Source of the DNA: Actinomyces qiguomingii
GTDB taxonomy: Bacteria; Actinomycetota; Actinomycetes; Actinomycetales; Actinomycetaceae
NCBI RefSeq assembly: GCF_004102025.1
Contig: NZ_CP025228.1
Location: 2,542,001-2,606,000, forward strand
Reading direction: 5' to 3'
DNA length: 64,000 nucleotides
Shown: piece by piece, positions 24,585-33,785 of the stretch
Layout: the number at the start of each line of letters is the position of its first letter
How positions within the stretch are numbered: position 1 is the first letter of the stretch
The notes under the pieces: model-generated
The model's database searches: none
What the model saw: the letters and a program-made list of their open reading frames with translations, nothing else
What the model was told of the DNA's origin: nothing
Program-made: the position numbers and the translations under genes

Positions 24585-24974
24585 TCAGTCATCCTCCGAC
24601 AGTTCTTCGCGGATGGCCTCGTGGTGGCGGATCACCTCGGCCACGATGAAGGCGAAGAACTTCTCCGCGAACACCGGGTCCAGGCCCGCCTCCTCGGCCA
24701 GCGCCCGCAGCCGGGCCACCTGCTGCTCCTCGCGAGCCGGATCCGAGGGCGGCAGGTGCAGGTCCGCCTTGAGCCAGCCCACCTGCCGGGTACAACGGAA
24801 ACGCTCCGCCAACAGGTGGATCAGGGCAGCATCAAGGTTGTCGATGGTCGCACGGTAAGCGACCAGCCGCGGCGGCACCGAACCGGCGGCGCCCGACGAT
24901 GACTCCGACTCCGTTCGCATCCCGGCGCCGGCGCCTGCGGGACTCGCCAGTGAGTCCGGCGATTGATTGCTCAT
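24585..24974 (-). CDS. chorismate mutase (AroQ type)
   Basis: A 129-residue protein whose last 90 residues form the all-helical AroQ fold: [20 protein letters not shown] with an active-site arginine, [15 protein letters not shown] with a second arginine and a lysine, and [20 protein letters not shown]. It converts chorismate to prephenate for Phe and Tyr synthesis. The first ~35 residues are Ser/Ala/Gly-rich and probably disordered. ATG 24974 overlaps the clpX stop (ATGA), so it is coupled to clpX. A nearly identical internal piece of this gene is found at 19557-19822. Confidence 0.9.
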   Translation of the reverse strand: MSNQSPDSLASPAGAGAGMRTESESSSGAAGSVPPRLVAYRATIDNLDAALIHLLAERFRCTRQVGWLKADLHLPPSDPAREEQQVARLRALAEEAGLDPVFAEKFFAFIVAEVIRHHEAIREELSEDD

Positions 24975-26263
24975 GCGGTACGGGTCCTGCCCTTGGAGGT
25001 GGCCGACAGGGTGCCGCTGCCGTGCTCGTAGCGCGGGACACCCCTGCCACGTACGGCATCGGCGTCCACCACGACTCGGCCGACCTCCGGCATGGAGGGC
25101 ACCTCGAACATGGCTTGCCCGAGCACCTCCTCAACAATGCTGGTCAGGCCCCGGGCACCGGTCTTACGCTCCAGGGCGAGTGAGGCGATCGCCTGGATGG
25201 CCTCATCCGTCATCTCCAGCTCGACGCCGTCGAGGCTGAACAGGTACTCGTACTGGGTGAGCAGAGCATTTTTGGGCTCGGTCATCACTCGCACCAGCTC
25301 CGGCACGCCCAGGTCGTGCACGGTGGCTATCACCGGCAGCCGTCCAATGAACTCGGGGATCAGCCCGAACTTGTGCAGGTCCTCGGGACGCACCGGGGTG
25401 GTGAAGACGTCCTCGGCATGATCCGCGGCCAGGGTTGCGCCGAAGCCGACTATCTGCGCGCCGGCCTCCCGACGGCGCCGCTGACGGACGATCTCCTCAA
25501 TGCCGGAGAATGCTCCAGCGGCGATGAACAAGATATTCGTGGTGTCGATCTCCAGGAACTCCTGGTGAGGATGTTTGCGACCGCCGCCCGGCGGCACGGA
25601 GGCAGTGGTGCCCTCAATAATCTTCAGCAGGGCCTGCTGCACGCCCTCCCCAGACACGTCCCGGGTGATGGACGGGTTCTCGGCCTTACGGCCGATCTTG
25701 TCGATCTCATCAATGTAGATGATGCCCTTCTCGGCACGCTTGACGTCCCCGTCCGCGGCCTGGATGAGCTTAAGCAGGATGTTCTCCACATCCTCCCCCA
25801 CATAGCCGGCCTCGGTCAGGGCGGTGGCATCGACGATCGCGAAAGGAACGTCGAGCAGCCGGGCCAGCGTGCGCGCCAGATGGGTTTTGCCGGTGCCGGT
25901 GGGGCCCAGCAGCAGGATGTTGGACTTACCCAACTCCAGCCCATCGCCCTCGGCCACGGCGCGCTCACGCATCTGCACGCGCTTGTAGTGGTTGTACACG
26001 GCCACGCTCATGGCGCGCTTGGCGCCCTCCTGGCCGATGACGTACTGGTTGAGGAAGTCGAAGATCTCCTGCGGCTTGGGCAGCTCCAGCGGCACGCCGG
26101 AACTGGAGGCCCCCAACTCCTCATCAATGATCTCGTTGCACAGCTCGATGCACTCGTCACAGATGTAGACCCCGGGTCCCGCAATGAGCTTCTTGACCTG
26201 TTTCTGACTCTTGCCGCAGAAGGAGCACTTGAGTAGGTCGACGCTCTCGGCGCTGCGTGCCAC
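24971..26263 (-). CDS. clpX: ATP-dependent Clp protease ATP-binding subunit ClpX
   Basis: AAA+ unfoldase that feeds ClpP. The N-terminal zinc-binding domain has Cys 13, 16, 35 and 38 (CSFCGKS and CDEC). Walker A is [13 protein letters not shown], the pore loop is in [10 protein letters not shown], Walker B is [10 protein letters not shown], and the ClpP-contact loop is in [11 protein letters not shown]. Sensor 2 is in [11 protein letters not shown]. Length is 430 residues from GTG 26263, which follows GGGAGGGAA; an upstream in-frame start (26311) adds 16 residues without family similarity. The chorismate mutase gene follows with a 4-bp overlap. Confidence 0.96.
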   Translation of the reverse strand: MARSAESVDLLKCSFCGKSQKQVKKLIAGPGVYICDECIELCNEIIDEELGASSSGVPLELPKPQEIFDFLNQYVIGQEGAKRAMSVAVYNHYKRVQMRERAVAEGDGLELGKSNILLLGPTGTGKTHLARTLARLLDVPFAIVDATALTEAGYVGEDVENILLKLIQAADGDVKRAEKGIIYIDEIDKIGRKAENPSITRDVSGEGVQQALLKIIEGTTASVPPGGGRKHPHQEFLEIDTTNILFIAAGAFSGIEEIVRQRRRREAGAQIVGFGATLAADHAEDVFTTPVRPEDLHKFGLIPEFIGRLPVIATVHDLGVPELVRVMTEPKNALLTQYEYLFSLDGVELEMTDEAIQAIASLALERKTGARGLTSIVEEVLGQAMFEVPSMPEVGRVVVDADAVRGRGVPRYEHGSGTLSATSKGRTRTA

Positions 26264-26484
26264 CTGGATTCCCTCCCGTTTTCGGGTGCGTCCGCAGGCC
26301 GCGGACACCATCCCAGCCTACGGGTCCCAGGCCGCCGCGGCTATAGTCTTCGCAACGGTGTGTCCATACGAATCTTCCTGGCGAATCCTGTTGATAGGCA
26401 CTATGCGGCCTGAAGCCCGCCCAGATGCGCCCACTGCTGGGCCCACAGTCAGGGACCGCACATCATGCTTGGGCAAGGTGCCGC

Positions 26485-27447
26485 TCAGACAAGCGTGATG
26501 CGGCCGACCAGTTCCACCGGCCCGGTCGCCACCAGGGCGGCGTGGTCGGCGAGCGGGGCGTCACCGACATGCACACCGACCTGACCGTCGGGAAGATACA
26601 ACAGATACTCGGCGGGCGCGTTAGGCCCGGTCCACTCGTGCAGGGCCACCGCCACCGCGCAACACAACTCGACGCCGCCGCCCCTTCCGAGAGTCAGCGC
26701 CCGCATGCGGCCCAGCCCCACACGTGCACCGGTCTGCGGATCGGTGCGCTCCCCCGCCGGCACCACCAGTCCCAACACGGCATCCACGCCCGGCGCGGGC
26801 CTGTAGGCCACCGCACCGTCGGTGCTCAACGCACCCGGATCGACGGCGTCGAGCTCGGTCTGCTCGCCCAGTGCCACGACAAGGTGTCGGCCGGGCAGAT
26901 CCAGGCTTAGGGCCGCCCGCTCATCCTCAAGTCCGGGGATACGCACCGCGGTGTCCCAGCCCTCGTCGGCGGGGTCGGCCTCGGCCACGTCCATCTCGGC
27001 CAAGCGAGCGGGCCCGATGTCAACGGCCCAGAGCTCGCCCAGGCGGGTCACGGTGCGGGCGCCGCCACGGGTGCCGACCGTAATCGAGTCGCCGTCGGCC
27101 AGTGGCGCGATGCCCTCGGCGTCCAGGGCGGCGGCCAGCAGGCGGCAGGCGTCACCGTAGGCGGCGCCCACGCCGGTCACTGGGACGGCGTCGGCCAGGT
27201 AGTAGTCCAGGAACCATTCGGCCTCGGGCACGGCGACGCGGAAGTCCTCGGTTCCGGACAGGGCGGCGGTGCGCACCACCCGCACCAGGCCGTCACCGCC
27301 CAGGCCCGTGCGGCGGTCGCAGACGGCGGAGATATCGGCGGCGGTGATATCGGCCTCCTGCTCGGGATCGATGAGCAGGATTAGGTCGTTTCCGGCGGCG
27401 TGGCCCTTGATGAGCGTGCGGCCGGCCAGGCCGGGGGCGATGGTCAT
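26485..27447 (-). CDS. dapF: diaminopimelate epimerase-like protein with altered active site
   Basis: A 320-residue member of the DapF fold. Recognisable family segments are IKGHAAGNDLILLIDP near the N-terminus and RRTGLGGDGLVRVV near residue 45. However, the usual NADG...CGNG segment appears as LADAVPVTGVGAAYGDACR near residue 99, so the first catalytic Cys and the substrate-binding Asn are missing by my alignment. The second region has GGGVELCCAVAVAL where families have GETLACGTG, so a Cys is kept. Actinomyces peptidoglycan commonly contains Lys or Orn rather than diaminopimelate, so relaxed selection or a new substrate is plausible. It precedes clpX and follows miaA in transcription order. 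Confidence 0.85.
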   Translation of the reverse strand: MTIAPGLAGRTLIKGHAAGNDLILLIDPEQEADITAADISAVCDRRTGLGGDGLVRVVRTAALSGTEDFRVAVPEAEWFLDYYLADAVPVTGVGAAYGDACRLLAAALDAEGIAPLADGDSITVGTRGGARTVTRLGELWAVDIGPARLAEMDVAEADPADEGWDTAVRIPGLEDERAALSLDLPGRHLVVALGEQTELDAVDPGALSTDGAVAYRPAPGVDAVLGLVVPAGERTDPQTGARVGLGRMRALTLGRGGGVELCCAVAVALHEWTGPNAPAEYLLYLPDGQVGVHVGDAPLADHAALVATGPVELVGRITLV

Positions 27448-27463
27448 GGGGCCACCCTATTGC

Positions 27464-28534
27464 CTATCCGGTGTGAGCAAAGCCGGCCATGACATGCCGG
27501 TCGGCTTCCCTTACGAGTTCGGCGGCTCGTTCGACGACGCGGCGAGGCTCCCCTGACTCCCAGGTGTCCTGGGCGGCGACGTCGAGCCATTTCACACGCG
27601 GGTCGCGACGGAACCACTTGAGCTGTTTGGAGGCCAGCTTGCGGGTAGCGCCAGCGGTGTCATCGATCGCCTCTTGAACGCTCATGCGGCCGTCAAGGAC
27701 GGCGATGGCCTGGGCGTAACCGATAGCACGGGATGCGGTGGGCCCCTCTCGCAGGCCGCGGGCCAGCAGGGACTCGGTCTCCTCCAGCAGCCCGGAGGCG
27801 AACATGGCCTCGGCACGAGCCTGAATGCGTTCGTTCAGCACGGCACGGTCCCAGTTGAGCGCCAGGTGCACGGTGGGGACCAGGTCCGCGTAGCGGGGCA
27901 GTGAGGCGGAGAAGGGACGGCCGGTGAGCCGGACTACCTCCAGAGCGCGCACAATGCGCCGCACATCACCAGGATCGATACGCGCGGCGGCGACGGGGTC
28001 TACGCGCCGCAACTCCTCCCACAGCGCGGTGGCTCCTTCCCTGCGGGCACGGGCGTCCAGGGTGGCGCGCACTGCCGGGTCGGTCCCGGGGAAGTCCAGG
28101 GCGTCAGTGACGGCGCGCACGTACAGTCCGGAGCCGCCCACAACAATGGGGCGGTTGCCGCGGGCGACGATACTGCGCAGGTCAGACCGGGCATGGATCT
28201 GATAGGAGGCGACATTTGCCTCCTGATCAACCTCCAGCACGTCGAACTGGTGGTGGGGGTAGCCGCGCCGCTCATCAACGGCCAGTTTCGCGGTGCCTAC
28301 GTCCATGCCGCGATACAGCTGGAAGGCGTCCGCGTTGAGGATCTCTGCTCCGCCCCCCAGGGCATCCGCCAGGTCCAGGGCGAGCGCGGACTTCCCGGTG
28401 GCGGTGGGGCCGACAACGGCCACCTGTGTCTTCGACCCCAAGCCGTCCTGCTTCGACGACGACCCCGCCCGTCCCGTTAGCCCGCGCGCCCCCCGGTGGG
28501 GTTGTTCGGCCCGGGCCCGATGTTCGACGCTCAT
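27464..28534 (-). CDS. miaA: tRNA dimethylallyltransferase
   Basis: Adds the dimethylallyl group to A37 of tRNAs reading UNN codons; MiaB then methylthiolates it. The P-loop is VAVVGPTATGKSALALD near residue 38, followed by LNADAFQLYRGMDVGTAK, PIVVGGSGLYVRAV and the RRIVRALEV segment, all family hallmarks. From ATG 28534 the protein has 356 residues, including about 35 extra Arg/Gly/Ser-rich residues before the P-loop, so the true start may lie further in. It sits 16 bp upstream of dapF in the order common in actinobacteria, although miaB is separated from it by the iron-uptake island. Confidence 0.94.
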   Translation of the reverse strand: MSVEHRARAEQPHRGARGLTGRAGSSSKQDGLGSKTQVAVVGPTATGKSALALDLADALGGGAEILNADAFQLYRGMDVGTAKLAVDERRGYPHHQFDVLEVDQEANVASYQIHARSDLRSIVARGNRPIVVGGSGLYVRAVTDALDFPGTDPAVRATLDARARREGATALWEELRRVDPVAAARIDPGDVRRIVRALEVVRLTGRPFSASLPRYADLVPTVHLALNWDRAVLNERIQARAEAMFASGLLEETESLLARGLREGPTASRAIGYAQAIAVLDGRMSVQEAIDDTAGATRKLASKQLKWFRRDPRVKWLDVAAQDTWESGEPRRVVERAAELVREADRHVMAGFAHTG

Positions 28535-28538
28535 AGGC

Positions 28539-29234
28539 TCATAGATCAGGCAGCAGGGGCCTGACCCGACTAAGTGCCTGGGTGCATGCCGACAATGCGG
28601 TGTCCAGGTGCAGGCGCAGCTGGGCGTCGGTGACGCCGGGCTGCATCCCCACCAAGTAGGTAGCGCGCACCAGCGGTCCGGCCGGGGTGTTCACCAGGGC
28701 AACGGTCGGGAAGTACTTGTCCCGGTTCCAGTCGTTGACCGAGGCCGCCAGTTCGTCCCGCTCCCCCTCCGCGGCGGGCTTGTCCCAATCTCCCGAGACG
28801 AGCAGCCAGTCCTTGTGATCCTCAGGGATCTCAATCACGAATGGGTAGCCGTCCCAGGTGCCCAGCAGCGCGGTGTGACCATCACTGCGGTGCCGCCGCA
28901 CCGCATAACCCATGTCACCGGTGAGTGTGGCCTCGATACGGTCAAGCGTCAGCGGCGCAGTCAGCTCACTGTCCGCCCGCGCTGGCATGGCGGAGCCCAT
29001 GGCCTGCGCGGCGTCCGAGCCAGCCGCATCCGCGGCAGCGATCGGCCGTTCGGGGTAGTCGATCTCGAAGTCGGCCAGATCCACCGGCCCGGGACGCCGC
29101 AGCCGGCGACCACCGCCACGGGGACGTCGGCCACCGGCCGGGGCGTCCCGGCCGTCAGAGACGCGCGGGTCCCAGGACTTGGAGAACAGTCGAGCGATGA
29201 AGTCGGTCCACCGCCGGCCCGGGCGGCGGCTCAC
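28539..29234 (-). CDS. YbjN-like domain protein 1
   Basis: A 231-residue protein. The C-terminal half (about residues 100-231) has the YbjN fold pattern: RIEATLTGDMGYAVRR, WDGYPFVIEIPEDHKDWLLVSGDWD, NDWNRDKYFPTVAL and VTDAQLRLHLDTAL. The first 90 residues are Arg/Gly-rich and then acidic. YbjN-like domains resemble type III secretion chaperones and their role in actinobacteria is not established. GTG 29234 overlaps the stop of the next YbjN gene by 4 bp (GTGA), so the two are co-translated and may form a heteromer. It is separated by only 4 bp from miaA. Confidence 0.8.
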   Translation of the reverse strand: MSRRPGRRWTDFIARLFSKSWDPRVSDGRDAPAGGRRPRGGGRRLRRPGPVDLADFEIDYPERPIAAADAAGSDAAQAMGSAMPARADSELTAPLTLDRIEATLTGDMGYAVRRHRSDGHTALLGTWDGYPFVIEIPEDHKDWLLVSGDWDKPAAEGERDELAASVNDWNRDKYFPTVALVNTPAGPLVRATYLVGMQPGVTDAQLRLHLDTALSACTQALSRVRPLLPDL

Positions 29235-29704
29235 GGGTCGAGTCTTCCGCGGATTGGGTCGGGGAAGGCCTGCTCCGCCTCCCGCATGAGGGCGACGATG
29301 AGACGGCAGCCGGTGAAGATGAAGTCCTCCAACTGCGCGTCGGTCATGCCGGCGCCCAACGGGTAGGTGACCTCCCCGTGCAGGCGCACCACCCCCGCGT
29401 CGGCGATGGTCAGGTAGGCCTTCGGTCCGATGCGGGTGGAGTTCCAGTCCTCCACCAGCTGACGCAGATCGGCCAGGTGTTCGGTGTCGGCAATGCGGTG
29501 CCACACGCCGCGCAGTTGCAGGGCACGATCGCCCTGGAAAACGGCGTGAACGGTGACGTATCGCCAGGGGATACCGATATCCCCCTCGTCATCAAGGAAG
29601 AAGCGCAGGCCCAGGCCGCGCACGCAGTCCATGATGCGATCGACGTCGACCGGCGCCGGGGCGGCGGGGGCGTCGGCTGCACTGGCGGGTCCGAACTGCG
29701 GCAT
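29231..29704 (-). CDS. YbjN-like domain protein 2
   Basis: A 157-residue paralog of the following gene. It has RIMDCVRGLGLRFFLDDEGD, a central AVFQGDRALQLRGVW, VEDWNSTRIGPKAYL and MTDAQLEDFIFTGCRL segments, in the same order as protein 1. No signal peptide or membrane helix is visible, so it is probably cytoplasmic. The overlap with protein 1 suggests coordinated production. Function unknown. Confidence 0.8.
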   Translation of the reverse strand: MPQFGPASAADAPAAPAPVDVDRIMDCVRGLGLRFFLDDEGDIGIPWRYVTVHAVFQGDRALQLRGVWHRIADTEHLADLRQLVEDWNSTRIGPKAYLTIADAGVVRLHGEVTYPLGAGMTDAQLEDFIFTGCRLIVALMREAEQAFPDPIRGRLDP

Positions 29705-29792
29705 GGCCCCAGCCTAACCGGCGACCGGGGTGTTTCCCATGTGGCTTCGCGGACGGTGAGCCGAGAATCGTTCTCTTTCCCCGCCCGAACAG

Positions 29793-30353
29793 TCAGGGAG
29801 CGGTGGTGGCACCGTCGGCCGCGGCCTGTGCGGCAATGGCGTCGACGGCGTCGTTGAAGGCCTCCGAGGTCTTCGAGGCTCCGGCCAGGGCGGTCACGTG
29901 CGCGTCTTCAATGCTGCGGCCCACCACCGCTTGACCGATCTCCTCGGCAAAGTCGGAGATGTACTGCCTGGACGTGCCGGTCAGGGCGTGACCGGTCACT
30001 GAGACGTCGGTTATGTAGCCGCCCTCCAGAGCGAGGGTGACATCAATGGAGTCCTCCTCCACCAATTCGTTGACAACCCCGTAGGACTCGTGGGCGGTGT
30101 ACTGCCCGTCGGCATAGGGGCCGCCGGTGGGGGTGGCTGAGGCGGTGGGGGCATCATCAGAGTCGGTGGCCAGCACGGTCGGATCGTGTGTCTGCGCCCG
30201 TCCGGCGTACTCGTCCTGGGCAGGGGTGACCTCTCCGCCGCCGCAGCCGGCCAGTCCGGCAACGGCCATCACCGCTCCGACGGCAGCCAGGGGGCGCCGG
30301 GCGGGACGGGTGACGGCCGTATTCAGCTCCGGGGCTCGCATTCGAGTGCTCAT
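29793..30353 (-). CDS. FMN-binding domain lipoprotein of the iron-uptake operon
   Basis: A 186-residue lipoprotein: signal peptide ending in the lipobox LAGC near residue 37, an acidic and Thr-rich linker, then a single FMN-binding domain (YADGQYTAHESYGVVNEL to the C-terminus). The likely flavin attachment residue is a Thr or Ser in LAGASKTSEAFNDAVD, at the position of the covalently flavinylated Thr in NqrC/RnfG-type domains. It would be an extracytoplasmic electron carrier. Its ATG overlaps the ABC ATPase stop (ATGA). The flavin transferase ApbE is encoded at the other end of the same island, which supports covalent FMN loading. Confidence 0.88.
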   Translation of the reverse strand: MSTRMRAPELNTAVTRPARRPLAAVGAVMAVAGLAGCGGGEVTPAQDEYAGRAQTHDPTVLATDSDDAPTASATPTGGPYADGQYTAHESYGVVNELVEEDSIDVTLALEGGYITDVSVTGHALTGTSRQYISDFAEEIGQAVVGRSIEDAHVTALAGASKTSEAFNDAVDAIAAQAAADGATTAP

Positions 30354-31126
30354 ACCTGCTCCTCCTCCTGGCCGAAGTCGAGCATATCGCGCTCGCGGCG
30401 CCCGGCACCGGCGGTGTTGATCTTCTCCCCCACCAGCCGCCCGTGGTTGAGCAGGATCTGCCGTTGCCCGCAGGAGGCCACATGGGCGTCGTGAGTGACC
30501 ACTATCAGGGTCGTACCGGCCCGGTGCAGACGAGAGAAGATGTCCAGCACCAGCTGCTCATTGGCCTCGTCGAGATTACCTGTGGGCTCGTCGGCCAACA
30601 CCAGTTGCGGGTGGTTGATCAGCGCCCGGGCGATGCACACGCGCTGCTGCTCACCACCAGACAACTGGGATGGAAGGTGGTGGGCGCGGTCGGCCAGCCC
30701 CACCTTGTCCAGGGCCGCCAGCGCCTCTTTCTGGTCGGTCATGGAGTGGTAGTACTGAGCGACCATGACATTCTCGATGGCGGTCAGGTGCCCGATGAGG
30801 TGGAACTGCTGGAAGACCAGTCCGATCACGTTCTTACGAATGTCAGTGAGCTGTGCGGCGTTGAGCCTGCCCAGCTCACGCCCGTCCAGGAGCACGGAGC
30901 CGCGGGTGGGCGTGTCCATGCATCCGATGATGTTCATCAGCGTGGTTTTACCCGAGCCGGACGAGCCGACCACGGACAGCCACTGCCCGCGCGGCACCCT
31001 CAGGCTGAGGTCGTCCACGGCATGCAGATCGCCGTAGATCTTTGACACTTGCCGCAGTTCCAGTAGCACGTCGTCGGCCGCCGATGCCTGGGAGTCGGCA
31101 TACGGCTCGGTGGGCGTATCGGTCAT
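30350..31126 (-). CDS. ABC transporter ATP-binding protein, MacB/LolD type, iron-uptake operon
   Basis: A 258-residue nucleotide-binding subunit with Walker A GSSGSGKTTLMN near residue 54, Q-loop LVFQQFHLI, signature LSGGEQQRVCIARAL, Walker B LVLADEPTGNLDE and H-loop VVTHD. The sequence is of the MacB/LolD/FtsE class, which pairs with FtsX-like permeases, and two of these are encoded immediately upstream. ATG 31126 has GGGAGGA 7 bp upstream and lies 1 bp after the permease stop. In p19-FTR1 operons this complex is thought to assist iron release or transport; its exact substrate is not established. Confidence 0.9.
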   Translation of the reverse strand: MTDTPTEPYADSQASAADDVLLELRQVSKIYGDLHAVDDLSLRVPRGQWLSVVGSSGSGKTTLMNIIGCMDTPTRGSVLLDGRELGRLNAAQLTDIRKNVIGLVFQQFHLIGHLTAIENVMVAQYYHSMTDQKEALAALDKVGLADRAHHLPSQLSGGEQQRVCIARALINHPQLVLADEPTGNLDEANEQLVLDIFSRLHRAGTTLIVVTHDAHVASCGQRQILLNHGRLVGEKINTAGAGRRERDMLDFGQEEEQV

Positions 31127-31127
31127 G

Positions 31128-32486
31128 TCATTCCTCCCTGAGCACGAGCGCGGGGTCGATGCGCGAGGCGCGGCGCACCGGAGAGTATGAGGCGATGACG
31201 GCAACCAGTGTCGTCAGGGCCACGGATGCGGACGCCAGCCACCAGCTGAATCCAATGGGGCGATCAAACACCCCCAGGCCGACGGCGACGGCCAGTCCGT
31301 GGCCGATGGCGGTGCCTATAGTCCCACCGATCATTCCGAGCAGGGCGGCCTCAGCGAAGAACTCGGCCGCGATGGAGCCGCCGGAGGCACCCAGCGCCTT
31401 GCGCAGGCCGATCTCATTGCGCCGCTCGGCCACGATGACGGTCATGGTGGTGGACACGCCCACGAGAGTCAGGCCGAGTACCACCACTGCCACTACCCAG
31501 AACAGGGTGTTGAGCATGGTGATGATACGGGTGTCGCCGGAGGAAATCTTGGACACCGGTCGGGCGGCGACGCGACCGGCGGCGTCGGAGTCGGTCACGG
31601 CGGCCGCGGCCTCTTCCACGCTAACCACGGCGGTGTCCACGGAGAATTCCACCACGTCGTAGCCGGCGTCGGCGCTGTCGGTCAGCGACTCGACCGCCTC
31701 GGTGGGGACGTAGACGATGTCGTCCTCCTCACCGCCGGTGTCCACAATGCCGGATACCCGCCACTGGGCCCGCCCCGCCGCGGTCTCGTCCTCCTTGGCC
31801 GGATCACCGGTGGCCGCGGCCGTGGCGGAGGCGCCCGAGTCCCCGACGGAGGCGAGGTTGTCGCTAGAAAGATATTCGGCGGTGACGACCGAGCCCACGC
31901 CCAGTCCGGCAGACTCGGCCACATTCAGGCCGATTAGCGCCTGTCCCTCGCGCGGCCAATCGCCCTCAATCTCCCAATGCCCGTTGAGGGCACGCACCGC
32001 ATCAACGTCAATACCGGCCAGCAGGTATGGGGAGCGGTTGATCCGGATCGTCTCGTAGCGGTAGGCGGCGGTGGCCAGCTCGTCGACGGTGTATCCGGAT
32101 GCGGCGGCGACGGCGGCGTCCACGACCCCCAGGTCGGAGTCGCTGATGCGGGCCGCGCCCGATCCGCCCCCATCAGTCCCTTCGGCTGCATTGCCCGCGT
32201 CCGCATCCGCGGCGGGTGGGTCGCCAACGACTGAACCCGTGCCGGCCGCAATGGGCATCACGATGAGATTGGCACCGTACTGACGCATCTGGGCACTCAT
32301 CTGGGCGGGCACGGCCAGACAGATCGCGGCCAGGCAGAACAGGGCGGCCGCCCCCACCATTGAGGAACCGACCGCGGCGAGGGCGCGCGAGCGGCGCCTA
32401 AGCATGGCGCCGATAAGCATGGTGGCAAACATGCGCCGATTGGTCATGGGCCGATTGGTCATGGGCCGGCGGAGTCGATCGTTCAT
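31128..32486 (-). CDS. MacB/FtsX-like ABC permease 1 of the iron-uptake operon
   Basis: A 452-residue protein with one N-terminal helix near residues 36-60, a large external domain of about 230 residues and three C-terminal helices (around VVAVVVLGLTLVGVSTT, FAEAALLGMIGGTIGTAIG and WLASASVALTTLVAVIAS). This is the MacB/FtsX topology. It pairs with permease 2 and the following ATPase. The N-terminus contains a direct duplication (MTNRPMTNRR) caused by a tandem 15-bp repeat at 32443-32472. GAGGGGG precedes ATG 32486. Confidence 0.88.
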   Translation of the reverse strand: MNDRLRRPMTNRPMTNRRMFATMLIGAMLRRRSRALAAVGSSMVGAAALFCLAAICLAVPAQMSAQMRQYGANLIVMPIAAGTGSVVGDPPAADADAGNAAEGTDGGGSGAARISDSDLGVVDAAVAAASGYTVDELATAAYRYETIRINRSPYLLAGIDVDAVRALNGHWEIEGDWPREGQALIGLNVAESAGLGVGSVVTAEYLSSDNLASVGDSGASATAAATGDPAKEDETAAGRAQWRVSGIVDTGGEEDDIVYVPTEAVESLTDSADAGYDVVEFSVDTAVVSVEEAAAAVTDSDAAGRVAARPVSKISSGDTRIITMLNTLFWVVAVVVLGLTLVGVSTTMTVIVAERRNEIGLRKALGASGGSIAAEFFAEAALLGMIGGTIGTAIGHGLAVAVGLGVFDRPIGFSWWLASASVALTTLVAVIASYSPVRRASRIDPALVLREE

Positions 32487-32495
32487 CGAGCCCCC

Positions 32496-33785
32496 TCACC
32501 GCTTGTGCAGGGCGGTTGCGGGCTGGATCTTCAAGATGGTGCGCATGGAGGAGGCGGTGGCCACCAGCAGTACCAGCGTCACCAGCACGGCGACCAGCAC
32601 GTACACCATCGGCCGCATGGTAATGGAGGAGCCGAAGACCACCTGCCCGATCAGTTGGGCCACGCCGGAGCCCGCCAGCGCCCCCAGCACCGTGCCAACC
32701 AGGCCAAGTACGGCGGTCTCGGCCAGTATCAACCGGTTGATGGACGCCGAGGAGGCGCCCACGGCCTTGAGCAGGGCGAACTCGCCGGTGCGTTCCACCA
32801 GTGAGGCCGTGGTCAGGGAGGCGACGGCGAGGACCGCGGCCAGCAGGCTCAAAGCGGTCATCAGGATCATCAGCGCCTGAGTCTTTTCCAGCACCTTGCC
32901 CTCAACGGCGGCGACCTGTCGCACCTGCTTGGCGACCGCCCCGGGCATGACCTCCTCGATCTGGTAGGCGATGGATGAGGCATAGGCGGTGCAGTACCAG
33001 GTCTCCCACTCGGCAGCGGATAGCACATTGGGGTTGCGGGCCGCCTTGCGAGACAGGTCGTTCTCCGGGGTGGTCAAGGCCTTGACCTCGACCTGATCGA
33101 CCTGGCCGACGTGTCCGGTGAGCTCCTGGACAACCGCCAGCGGCGCGTAGAGGGAGGCTTCATCGTCGTCGCCGGAGGTGTACACGCCGGTGATGGCCAG
33201 GGCGCGCTCGCCGGATGCGGTGGACAGGGTGAGAGTGTCACCGGTGGTCACGCCCAGGCGCTGGGCGAGGGCGGTGCCCACAACCGCCTCATCGGCGTCG
33301 TCGGCGGGCCACGCCCCCTCCAGGGTCCACCAGGAGCGCAAGGTGGTGACTCCGGCGGTGGCGGTCTGCCCTGTGGGCAGGTCCAGTTCTTTGTCAAACC
33401 AGGTGCCGGTGACGGTCAGGTCGGTGGCCTGAGCGGAGGTGGAGGATACGTCCACGCGACCGGTGAGCCCGGCGGCGAAGTCGACGATGTTGTAGGCCCA
33501 GAAGATCGTCTTGATGCCCGGCACCTCGTCCTCGTCAATGAATGCGGTCGCCTCGGCGTCCTCGTCGGTCTCGTACAGGCTGGACACCACGGCGTCGGCC
33601 CTGGGCCTGACCACGATATTGGAACCGTATGCGGTCAACTCGGCATTCAGTTTGTCTCCGACGTCCAACACAACACCGAGCATGGCCACGGACACGCAGG
33701 CGCACAGCGCCACGGTCAGGCCGATCAGGGAGCGCCGCCACAGCTGGCGGGTGAAGGAGCGGTGAAGTACCCGGGCGAAGAACAT
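32496..33785 (-). CDS. MacB/FtsX-like ABC permease 2 of the iron-uptake operon
   Basis: A 429-residue paralog of permease 1 with the same layout: N-terminal helix near residues 18-40, an external domain, then three helices in the last 150 residues (ALMILMTALSLLAAVLAVAS, LILAETAVLGLVGTVLGALAG and YVLVAVLVTLVLLVATA). The start is directly adjacent to the DUF2318 gene stop and the stop lies 9 bp before permease 1. Two unequal permeases with one ATPase are the expected composition in p19-type iron operons. Confidence 0.88.
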   Translation of the reverse strand: MFFARVLHRSFTRQLWRRSLIGLTVALCACVSVAMLGVVLDVGDKLNAELTAYGSNIVVRPRADAVVSSLYETDEDAEATAFIDEDEVPGIKTIFWAYNIVDFAAGLTGRVDVSSTSAQATDLTVTGTWFDKELDLPTGQTATAGVTTLRSWWTLEGAWPADDADEAVVGTALAQRLGVTTGDTLTLSTASGERALAITGVYTSGDDDEASLYAPLAVVQELTGHVGQVDQVEVKALTTPENDLSRKAARNPNVLSAAEWETWYCTAYASSIAYQIEEVMPGAVAKQVRQVAAVEGKVLEKTQALMILMTALSLLAAVLAVASLTTASLVERTGEFALLKAVGASSASINRLILAETAVLGLVGTVLGALAGSGVAQLIGQVVFGSSITMRPMVYVLVAVLVTLVLLVATASSMRTILKIQPATALHKR

